Of a stretch of DNA of 64,000 bases, positions 53,841-64,000 are shown piece after piece. This stretch comes from Daucus carota subsp. sativus (lineage: Eukaryota > Streptophyta > Magnoliopsida > Apiales > Apiaceae). The position numbers and the translations under genes are program-made. Each line of letters opens with the position of its first letter. The first letter of the stretch is position 1. Location: the NCBI RefSeq assembly GCF_001625215.2, contig NC_030382.2:49751364-49815363 (forward strand). Reading direction: 5' to 3'. Under the pieces are notes generated by a model. That model saw only the letters and a program-made list of their open reading frames with translations, did not search any database and was not told where the DNA came from.

Positions 53841-55840
53841 TATTTATAATCAAACTAAATATTTATGATTGATGAATGATGATCACTCCATGGAATCCAG
53901 CTCATATTACTGATTATTGATAAATAATGCAAAATCAATTCTCATAAATATATGCAAAATATCTTTATATTTTTTTTATCATCGTATCCGGGGAAAATAT
54001 TTTGATACCTTTTCAATTATTTTTATTACACTCTCGGTCTTTTAAATAGATCTCGGTGTTTCTGAGATCTCCGCGGAACACAAAGTACGATCTTATTTTT
54101 TGTTGGTTTTGTATTACTCGCAGAGTCGTCATCGTAAGTGCATAACATCATGTTATAATCTTATTATTTGTTAGTTTCATTTGCATCGAGATGTATTTGT
54201 CAATGATTATTGTCATCGGGATCGTCGTCATTTACAAACAGTATATAAATTTAATTGACTAGAATGTTTGCCAACTTCATGATTTGATAGTTTAATTTTG
54301 GTATCCGAATAAACGGAATCGTCGTTTTTGGTAAATCTTTTTGATCTTCGTGTTTGGTAAATCTAAGATCCTAAATCTTCACGTTTTTTTAGGAAAATGT
54401 TAAAAACATTTCCAAAATCTATTGTCATATTGTATGATTGATTTTACTCACGCTAAAAAGTGATGTGCCTATTATATTTGTTGGAAAAAAAATTGAGATT
54501 GAATCTGAATATGTATCATTACTCATTTTACATCAAGTCTTTTGTAGAAAAAAGTTCAATACACGCATGTATGTTTGACGCACCCGAAGAAAATAAGAAT
54601 TTAAAAATTCGTATTTAGATAATATTTTTAGTTTATATGTGTAATTGGTTGTTTATTTTTTTGTTTGCAGAATTTTTTATTTAAAAACTAAGTTACTTGT
54701 TTTAAGAAAAATTACATATTTACGTCTTTTTTTGGAAATAGATAATTTATTTATGTATTTGTTTTTAGAGTGGAGTTATATTTTATTTTATTGAAATTAT
54801 AATATAATTTTTAATGAATATAACATGCCCAATAAATATTTAAAATAACATTTCAGTGAAAATCTAAATAAAATAGTACATATATTTGACAACTGAATTT
54901 GGTTTGTTGAATGCACGCAGGTCAAGCATGTCCATCCCTGTTACCAAATCCTTGTTGTCACGAATGGAAAGAGAATCGAGAAGCAATGAGGTAATTAATT
55001 AATTTTGATAATATCCTTTAATTGTTAAATATTTCTAGAAAATTATTCAAAATCTGTTTATGTCCATTTATCTTGTCAATATTTTTTTTGTGCTTTTCGT
55101 TCCTTTAATATTTTCAAAAAAATATTTAAAATCTGTTTATTTCCATTTATCTTGTTAATATATTTTTCCGTACCTTTTATTTTTTTACAGTTTTTTATAA
55201 GATGCATATAAATATAATTTAATAACTTTTTTTTATTATCTTTTTGTAAATATTTAAATATTAAAATTTTAACAAAATTTTTCTAAAATAATTTAGGAAT
55301 TTACATTTCATAAGAGTCTTAAAGCGAGGGCCAAGCCCCCGCCTCAAAAGATAAGGATAAAGTAATAAACAATAGAGTGACGAAGAAAGTATATAATTAT
55401 TTTTTTAAATGATTAATTTTTGAGCCCGAATAAAAAAAATTTATAATCCACTTTAAATTTTATACATATTCATGTATGTTTTATTTAATTACTTATCCAA
55501 AAAAATTGAATTTTGCATATTTTGGTGTTCACATTTATGATTATTATACACACTTAATATAATTTATTCAATTTTTAATTAAATATATTTTTATTTTGAT
55601 TTTTTAAAATTGGAAAATATTTATTTAAAACTCAGAGTGAAAAAAATTGAACTTGACAATATCTAAGTTCTAGTTGGGTCAAAAGTTAGTCAAGTACTGA
55701 CCCAAAAATAAATGGGCCGACTCACCGAACGTCCTGACTCAATCTTTGGACTATATACGGGTCGGGTTAATATACATTGACCCGCTTCACTTGCTTACTG
55801 TTCTCGTAAAACTAAAGAAGAAGAGAGTTTTGAATTTCTC
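53841..55840. other. AT-rich spacer before the second SKP1-like gene
   Basis: No gene recognised. A short pair of related segments occurs near 55060-55110 and 55115-55165 (AATCTGTTTAT..TTCCATTTATCTTG). The promoter of the next gene should be within 55700-55840. Confidence 0.5.
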
Positions 55841-56264
55841 AACCATGTTTATGCTCTGTAAGTTACTAAGTTCTACTGTATTCTTCTGATTCGTGTTCTT
55901 TTTGTTTATATAAACCATACAAAATGATGATCAATAGTTTATCTATGTTTACGATGATGCTCTAGTTAGAGTCCGGAAAATCCGATTTATTTAAAAATCC
56001 CGGATCAGTTTTAAGAAATTATTTTAGCGATTAACTGATTAGTTTGAATAAAAATTCTCGATTTATTGGAAAAATCTCTGATAAATCCTGAATCTGTTAG
56101 TTAATTGATTTGTTCATATTTCCGATTTTGACATGTGTATTGCCTTAATTTTGTGGATTGTGATGAACTACGTGCATTGTTTTGTTTCTCAAGCTATATG
56201 ATCAATTTTGGGTTTATTAGCCAATTAGTATACTAGTTTGTTCGTCTTGTTACGTATCTTTCAG

Positions 56265-59036
56265 GCTACGGAGTCCTCTATATGGCTTCAAACTACCAGC
56301 GGTGACATTGTAGAATTTGAATATGACCTTGCCTGGTACTCCCCTATGATATGTCTCAAATTGAATGCTGGAATTGGGTATTCAAGGGGCAACCCCATTT
56401 GTGTACCTCCCAAGGTTGCGTCGTTTGCATTAGAGTTGATACATGATTACCTGCGATATTACGAGGATCCTGATCGCTCCGAGGAGGTTAGATGCTTGTT
56501 TGCTTGTTTGTTCTTCTTATCATGGGCTTCGGGGATGGACTAAGACTCCTTTTCATTTTAAGGAATTAAATGTGACAATTATTGCGGGGAATTTGTTCAA
56601 CTTTGTGCTCAGTAATTCACTATTAACATTCCTTTTCTATTTTATGAACACAAATCATTTATAGAGCTTGCTTCAAATTCTTATCATAGAAAATTTGTCT
56701 TTCCACATTTTTTCAAAAGGTTGACAAATCAAGTCTAAGCTTCAGATTGTCAGTAAATTATTTTGGATTTAGGATAGCAGCAATTAAACTGAGGTTTATG
56801 TGCTGGGATTTGGGGAAGCGTTGCCTTGTTGAGTTATTTTACCAAAGACTCGCAATTTAAAATTTATTTGTGTTGGTTCTTTGAACAGGAGTTCGACTTG
56901 TTTGTTGATGAATTTATTAAAAAGGACACACCCACTCTTTGCAAGTTGGGTCATGCTGCAAAGTGTCTCCAAGTGGAAGAGCTAGTTGATTTGATCTGTG
57001 ATGGTCTTGCTGAAAACATTGATAAGAATTCTCCAAAAGTAAAGCAAGATTTCTTGAACTATTTCGAGAAGTGTGCAGAGGTTTGTTTTTTTACTTGCAG
57101 CCACCATGTTCAGTGCCTCTTTCTTGGTGGTAGTCTGATGTTGCCCCCTTCTTTTTATATGTTTGACTTTGTCAACTGATACAGGGAGAAGAGCTGGAGC
57201 CTCACAAGAATCAAACCGGTGGCATACGTATCAGGCTTTCAAAGAAATTGCTGGCTAAACGGACGAAAGAGCTTGAAGAGGTGCATAACGTTAAGGTAAA
57301 ACTTTGCATCATCTTCTCCATGTAATTACCATATTCATTTTATTAACAACTTGAATAAATATTCTAATATCTATTTTGGACCATACTTTATTATTATATA
57401 TACATTATTTATTTATTTTTGATAGAAAGCGGAGGCAGAAGTGGAGGCTCAGAAACACGAAGATCGTTCAATTGATGACCTTATTTCTTTTATCAATGGG
57501 GAAGATAAAGGTATCATCATCTTTTCGCTCCCTCATTTATGTATGTGTGCCTTATACTGGCTTAAATATACATGATTTCAGAATCGTTCACGTATTTTAC
57601 ATTAGCTATTCTTCTGCTCCTTTTTCTATTTCAAGAAGGGGACGAAGAATTTGCGTTTTGGAGGACTCTAAGTACTCTATCTCTGTTATTTGTGCACCCT
57701 CTTCTTCTTGCCATAAGAAAACACAAAACGTAATGGCAGATAAGTTCATGTAAAAAACCATTGGTGCCATGTAATTGTTCAGATGGTGAGACATGAGTAA
57801 ATGACATCCTATCGGAAAAGTAATGTATCACAACCAGGATTACTAATTAGCTCAATTTTAATATATTAGTCATGTCTCCTCTATATGTTAAAGTTTGTTT
57901 TACACACTTTAAAATGCCTACAGTTTTAATATATTACTACGTCTTCTCTTCTGTAGTCGGGAACTAAAAAACTTTCATGTCTAAGTCATGTTCTTTAAAT
58001 GGGTAGGACGGCACGTTCAACTTTCTGGACACATTTCCTAGCTTGTAGCTGCCTTGTCAATCTTAAGTAACGAAAAAGCTGAAACGTTTCTACCTTGTTA
58101 AAGTACTTAACACATTGTAAAATGATATGGAATATATACAAGCGTGTTCTTTCTTTGTAACATAAACTAATGGGACATTCTTATAGTGCTTTATGGTGTG
58201 GTTGTCTAATGGGTATCTTTCTAATGATACTTAAGTGAAACATTTTATAAGGTTTGATGGCAGTTTTCAGTTTCTTTATAGTTGCTCCATACCCTGCAGT
58301 TGCTCATTGTAGTTTTAAAGATGTAAGGTGCTTTTCCTTTTCATGATTCAAACATCAACATTTAGTTCCATTAAAATGGCAGGTTCCAAGGGTTTGAAGA
58401 AGAAGAGGAATGGTTACAAGGGGAAGGAGAAAAAGAAAACTGCTTCAAGTAGTGCTATTTCTTCATCTGAAGCATCTGGTTCAAAAAAAGTCATTGAGAA
58501 CCATGAGGAGGTCAGCCACCTGATGCTAGTTTGATATTGTTGGTTATTTCTTGCACTTCTTCCCAGTAGTGTATTATGTAGTTTGTTACTGGATAGATTT
58601 CATGCATAATTCGAAGTCTCTAAGAATTGTTGATTGACATTTTCTTAGGCGATGCATGCTTCTGATGTTGCAAACCATGGCGGTTCAACTGCAGATTCAT
58701 TGAAGCTATTCGGCAGTGAAGATGAGAGCTTCAAAGTTAAGGGTGACGCTGCTGATAGTGATCTGGATCTGGTGAAGATGAAAGAGATTGATAGGTTCGG
58801 CTGTTAACTTTATAGGTCTTCTAAACAAGAAATCATTCATACCCAAAAGTACTGTGTTGCTTTATTTTTATCTGACTACAGTATTATATACTTCTTTTTT
58901 ACACCGTGTTGATGGTGTTTTTATCATTTTCAATTTATTCGTGGGACAATACTGTAGAAACTTCTGTTGGGAGCTGAATGGCAATATCTCAGTACCCGTG
59001 ATTGACAGGGGTCCTTATGAGTGGTTTAGTCTTTAA
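56265..59036 (+). CDS. Diverged SKP1-like 21 paralogue, start codon uncertain
   Basis: Exons 56265-56486, 56889-57080, 57185-57295, 57426-57510, 58383-58510, 58649-58794 and 58958-59036 (TAA), all open and in phase. Exons two and three have exactly the lengths (192 and 111 bp) of their counterparts at 48155-47964 and 47883-47773. The SKP1-like core reads SSIWLQTTSGDIVEFEYDLA, ELIHDYLRYYEDPDRSEE and EFDLFVDEFIKKDTPTLCKL. The tail has LAKRTKELEEVHNVKKAEAE, DRSIDDLISFINGEDK and a lysine-rich SKGLKKKRNGYKGKEKKK. The conserved MKSYIW start is ATESSIW here (ATG to ACG), so translation must begin upstream. ATG at 55844 followed by an 11-codon exon to a GT near 55877 would be in phase; the better-looking donor at 55857 would not. 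The C-terminal REVEDFA block is replaced by RNFCWELNGNISVPV. Either a fast-evolving functional paralogue or one on the way to loss. Confidence 0.78.
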
Positions 59037-59895
59037 TAATTAGTATATCATTCAGGTATGGAAACTAATATACGATACATATATATACGTGTGTGTACAC
59101 ACACACACAATGTATGCAAGTATGATTTTGTGCATGTCTAACTTTTGAAATCCTAGATCTAACGTCAAACCAAAGACAAATCACCAAGCCTTTGGGAATA
59201 ACTTTGGTTTTCTTTTGATGGAATGTTCAACAAATTCACTCTTATAAGGACGAGATGGTTTGAAAACTTTATTTACTTGTGAGTGAAACATAAGAGTAGT
59301 TTGCCAAAAAAGAAAGAAAGTGACAACCGGCGTTACCGAAGGCGCTTTTAATCGGAGGGCGAGGCAATGTCTCCTCCTTTGGACGAGGCGATTGCCTTTG
59401 TCTCATGTCCTCAATTAGGCAAGATTGAGGTGATCGAATAATGGGGCCTTCCTAATTTTTATCTAATTGTATGGAAAATATTATGATAATAATAATAATG
59501 TAAATCTTATATTTAAGTAAAACATAAAATATGTGTTTTTTGTATATACGGTTAGTACTAAAACAGAAAAAGTATTGCCAAAATATTTATTTGCACATAA
59601 AATGCCCAACATGTTTTGTAGAGAGTAAATGCAAAACATTGCAGAAAGTCATATTTTGTTTAGGTGGCTCTTTGTATCACATTCGTAGTGCAGGTGAATC
59701 ATGCCTTGTTAGTTGTTACTTAATTAGTAATGCATACAACAAATGTGTTGCCTGAAAAGCTAAGGAAACAAATATTAGACATGTTGTTTAGATGCATCAA
59801 AGGTAAAACAAATAGTACTAAGAATTTAAAGATGCGTGGATTAGATGAGTTATAGAGTAAAAAAACAAGAATAAAATCTTCTGCAAGTGTTGTCT
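59037..59895. other. Intergenic 3' of the second SKP1-like gene
   Basis: 3' UTR at the left; a short (AC)n run near 59095-59108. No gene recognised; an ORF at 59531-59755 has no family features. Confidence 0.45.
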
Positions 59896-59896
59896 G

Positions 59897-60210
59897 TAGT
59901 TTAAATGTGTTAACTGTGGTTTGGAGATAAGTTTCCATTCTTCATATGTTTCATGGAGATAATTTAACACCAGTTGTCATGCTTGTTTAAATTGTATTTT
60001 ATATTCATTTCTCTACTATTATCTCCCTCACTCCATTTATGGGAGGTTAAATCTCTAGTTTAGATGTGTTAATTGCGGTTTGGAGATAAGTTTCCATTCT
60101 TCATATGTTTCATGGAGATATTTTAACACCAGTTGTCATGCTTGTTTAAATTGTAATTTATATTCATTGCTCTACTGTTATCTCCCTCACTCCATTTACG
60201 GGAGGTCAAA
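59897..60210. repeat. Tandem duplication, 159-bp unit
   Basis: Two adjacent copies starting AGTTTAAATGTGTTAACTG at 59898 and AGTTTAGATGTGTTAATTG at 60057, each ending CACTCCATTTA.GGGAGGT. About 5% different by eye. Confidence 0.92.
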
Positions 60211-60639
60211 AGTTTTAAGCCTTGTTTAGGGGAAAAAAATGGATGTGTGTGATTTAAATTACTATAATAATAGATAATGATTCTACGGATGAGCACAAAT
60301 TTCATTGTGTGTACGCTTGTAATTTTTATTTGGATGGATTTTGAAGTGAAACTATTGGCATTCTTGAGAGAACTGTGCTTATGTATGAAGTTCACCCATA
60401 AAAACTATGTGCAAGTACGTGCCTTTCTGTTTTGTGTGAAACTGTATGTGCATTGCGCAGTAAAGTTAAGTTGAGCTTTCACGCAGTTGCGTCTCTTTAT
60501 TTACTCACTTCCCACATTTATCTAAACTATCCTGACCGTGTCATTGTCGCACGCATGGCGCTGACCCTGCGGCCTGAACGCAAGAACAAACAAGTTCACC
60601 TCCACTATTTTGTTCTCTGAAGTGTTTCTAGGTTTTGCT

Positions 60640-61195
60640 CTTTTAAAGAATCGCAATATGGCATCTTCTTAGATAAATTGACATATACTGAAACAACTAA
60701 TATGTTGAAATGTTTTTGATGATGTTCTGGTGTTTCGTTTTTGTGTGCCATGTAAGTAACCAATACTAAAATGCTACATGCTCTGAACAGTATGTTACTG
60801 TTTTGCTCTCTGCTTTAAGTTTTGTTCCCAACATGTCAATTTTATTCGGATGGGTTTGGTCAACAAGGATGAATTGTTCAATGCTTAATGCTACGGCTAC
60901 AAAGTGATAGTATAATTAGCACATCAGTAGCAATTTTTTTTTTCGTAATTTAGTATATTTGATAGTTCACTTTAGTATCTATTTTATACATCATCGTGGG
61001 AGATTTCTGCATCTATTGCTTTGCATGCTCATTGGAGTGGCTTCAGTATTGATCTGTATCTTATCAACTTCAAATGTTATGTAATATCTTCTTTTATATA
61101 GCTTGCTCTTTTCTCTGTTGTCCAGAACCTGGAAAGGGTAAAAGCGGCCCTCCTTCTCAACAGTCATGAAAGCTAGCATAATATATACCATTGTT
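60640..61195. repeat. Duplicated segment, copy A
   Basis: Collinear with 63310-63815: shared blocks include GTAAGTAACCAATAC, CCCAACATGTCA, TTTGCATGCTCATTGGA and TCATGAAAGCT. Divergence is considerable. No protein signature seen. Confidence 0.8.
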
Positions 61196-63309
61196 CCTTA
61201 TTTGTTCTCTCCTTGTGCATAGAAGTAGAGGAATTCGCTCGGTTACTATATTTAGATCCGGCCAGACTTCTTCCAGGAGAATTATGTCAATCATAAGGTA
61301 CAAATTTGTATTCTCCCTCTTAGGTTGTGCAATATTGTTTACAAAATCAGCTAAACTTAATCTGTCCTACTTTCCAGAGATTGCTGCAAATTTAAAACTG
61401 ATGCATCAGATACCTGTTATATGTTTTGTTAAATTGTATGTAGACATGTGATGGAGTTAACCTACTCCTAATTGGTTTTATAGTTTAATAATGCATGCTT
61501 TGTTGAACCATATTTAAATGTGACGGAGTTAACCTACTCATAATTGGTTTTAGTTTAACAACAAAAGAAACGCGACACATTATCCACCTATTAACCTTAA
61601 TGAATAGTGACTTGTGGCTCTCTTGTTATTATACAGCAATTAGCTTGGTTTAGTTGGTTTTGTCTACACATATACATACAATTATGTGAATAAACTGTGA
61701 GTATAAGACACAACCCATGGGGTTCTCTTGTTATTACACAGCCATGTTTTCTCCATTGCAGCACACCTCTAGTTTTTGCAATTAACTTGAGGTATGTGTT
61801 GATAACATATTTTCTATTTTTCTCTTTTTGGGCCCAGCCTAATTGAAGATAACTTGTGGCAAGTGTTTAAAATATTCTCTACTTTGGGCCAGGCCCAATC
61901 AAAAATAACCTAAATAAACCCTATAAATACAACTTAAAATATTTACTTAGCGCCCTCAAGCAGTCTCCTCTCGGCTACCAAGGGAGGCCAGCCTCCATTC
62001 CCCTGTAATATACTACCAAGGAGACAATCCTCGTATGGGTGTGAAATACAGATCTCGTCCCTGGTAAGAGAGGTATCTGAGTCTGTTCATTAGATTAGTG
62101 GAAATTTCATTCAAGATTTATTTCTATGCTATAAGAAGGACCGCATATATCAAAGCTATTCTAAAATTATAGAATATATAAATAATCTAAATACTTGTGA
62201 AAACATAAACTTTGTTAATATATCATTTCTAGGCAATTATCTATTTCATTTTCTATTTATATTTTATATTTTATGCCTTTTGCTCTTCAGAAATATTAAA
62301 CAACAAATTTTGGTTCTGATTAATGTTCGTGGTTCGTAAACTCATATTCAATGTTCAAATGTTGAAATTAATCATACATTTAGAAGTCTATGGAATTATT
62401 CGTTTTTCTTGCAGTGGGAGCCTATTAATATGACACAATTTTCTTATTCTATTTGAGAAGTTTATTTTAGTGGTAGAACTTTTTATTGTTTTTAATATTG
62501 CATTCTAAGTAATTTAATTTTATAGTGTTTCCATTTGATCTTATATGTAATAATAAATTATATCACCATTTTACTTGTGCAAGTGTGATGATGCTATTGG
62601 AAACTTGGTAAACAATGAAGATTATGCTCCAACGCTTTCCCGGGTATGGATATGAGAGTATAGAATTTTTGTACAATAGTTTTGTTCGGTAAAATGCTTT
62701 TATTTGGTTTATCATCTATGACTATGTAAACCGAGTTGAATGAATATTGATAAACTAACACCGTAAATCGTAAAATATTACCTGAACATGTATTTAAAAA
62801 TCAAAATCATTAAAGATTACGATCCATATATGAATACTCATTCTCCAAGTAATTTTATTATATTTATTGATATCCATACACTTTAAAATTATTACAACAA
62901 ATCCTTCAACTATCTGTCACTACTAGCAAGCTCTATGTCAATCTCCCCTGCAACTTTTTGGTCATGGGTATATATATATTTGGTCAATTTAAAAATTCTC
63001 GCAATGCAGGTCACATCTGAATAGTAAAATTAAAGAAAAACGGTTTCAATGTCCGATAACCTTGTTGCCAATACCATGTCGGAAGCTGAAATAAACGTGA
63101 AGATATCAGGGGTGGCATTGTATTACGATCTCTACGTGTTCTTGTTTTGTTCTATTTTATATGTTATGTATGTGTTTCCTCTCTTAATATAATTACTAAA
63201 AAGTAATAGAATGACTTTCTTTGATATCAAAGATTTCCTGTTTCCTTTATTACGCCTCCCTTAATATAATTACTAAAAAGTAATAGAATGACTTTCTAGT
63301 TTTGCTCTC
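61196..63309. other. Intergenic with small local duplications
   Basis: GGAGTTAACCTACTC..AATTGGTTTTA occurs at about 61453 and 61525. AATATAATTACTAAAAAGTAATAGAATGAC occurs twice at about 63188 and 63262, as part of a 74-bp tandem repeat. A GC-richer stretch at about 61945-62090 is unexplained. No gene recognised. Confidence 0.45.
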
Positions 63310-63815
63310 TATAAAGACTCATTATAATGCATCTTTGGATAAATTATTGTATACCGAATGATTAATATTGTGATATGGTCCTGGCGATGTTTTGGTGTTT
63401 TACTTTGTGTGACATATAAGTAACCAATACAAATATATGTTACGCTTACTGTTCAGCTCTCTCAGTTTTGTTATAATCACATTCCCAACATGTCAGTTTT
63501 TAGTCAGATTAGTTTGGTCTTTACAAGGATATATTGCTGTTCAATGCTGAATGATAGGGCTACAAGGTGCCAAGTAATTCTGCACTTTAGTAGCATTCTT
63601 TACATAATTTAGTACATTAGAGAGTGGATCTTCTGCAGTTATGGTTTTGCATGCTCATTGGATTGGCTTCGATATGAATATGTATATTATCAGCGTCAAA
63701 TCTTCTATAAAATATTCTTTTATCGTGTTCTTTTGTTGGTCGTCCAGAATCTTGGAAGGGTAGTTCGGCCCTCTTTCACAACACCCATGAAAGCTTGCCT
63801 AAAAATACCTTTTAC
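63310..63815. repeat. Duplicated segment, copy B
   Basis: Counterpart of 60640-61195 in the same orientation, about 2.67 kb away. Its open frame at 63658-63870 is not shared in register with copy A and is unlikely to be coding. Confidence 0.8.
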
Positions 63816-64000
63816 CTTCTTATATATATATATATGGAGACCACGGAGACCTCTTATGTTCTGCAAGTAAAATATTGCATAAAAATATTGCAAAACGTAT
63901 AATTTTTCAAGTCATGTTAGAACATAGATCATTATTTCATTTAAAATCTTGAATATCATATAATTTTTGCATGTTTATTACAAAATGTTTTATTCTATGA
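63816..64000. other. Window edge, AT-rich
   Basis: (TA)n run near 63821-63835; nothing else recognised. Confidence 0.5.

Noticed and set aside
61798-62100. Possible solo LTR starting TGTTGATAACA
   Set aside because: Only a start-like word and a TATA-like stretch were seen; no paired end, target duplication or internal domain was found.

Overview
The window is nuclear DNA from a flowering plant, most likely a core eudicot. Genes have plant-type introns, AT-rich intergenic DNA and plant-specific families (TRP-type telomere-repeat binders, ATG8-interacting protein, cutin-type GPAT, SKP1-like 21). Stowaway/Tourist MITEs are frequent, and the small-RNA promoters carry plant upstream sequence elements (USE). 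A captured R1-type NLR fragment mildly suggests an asterid, but the species cannot be fixed from this.

Layout. 45-4019 (+): the 3' part of a telomere repeat-binding protein gene, whose 5' end lies outside the window. 4.4-16.7 kb: a minus-strand cluster of small nuclear and nucleolar RNA genes and relics. It holds a full U3 snoRNA with four partial copies, two copies of an Sm-site snRNA-like unit (U5-like, unproven), U4, a full U2, a 3'-truncated U2 and a diverged U6-like sequence. Most units have a USE and TATA-like box at plausible distance. Inside the cluster a 4.7-kb PIF/Harbinger transposon (9483-14216) sits within a Tourist-like MITE and carries an NLR C-terminal fragment. 18.7-20.2 kb (+): a MESD-like ER chaperone gene. 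21.4-23.7 kb: broken pieces of a TBC/RabGAP gene and unidentified exons, followed by a complete small MULE (23836-24724). 28.7-32.3 kb (+): ATG8-interacting protein. 34.2-36.3 kb (+): ORC5. 38.2-40.9 kb (-): GPAT4/8-type acyltransferase for cutin. 44.5-49.5 kb (-): SKP1-like 21 gene. 55.8-59.0 kb (+): a strongly diverged paralogue of that gene, head-to-head with it. Between them a hAT-type element is nested in a TA-flanked MITE. 59.1-64 kb: no convincing gene, but a 159-bp tandem duplication and a 0.5-kb duplicated segment.

The protein genes are ordinary, independently transcribed plant genes; I see no operon-like or defence-island logic. The most unusual content is the multi-class snRNA/U3 cluster with its rearranged copies, the U5-like unit with a triplicated internal motif, the inverted SKP1-like pair in which one copy has lost its conserved start codon, and the two elements carrying captured sequence. 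Exon coordinates were read by eye from splice signals, reading-frame continuity and family resemblance; no alignment was run.
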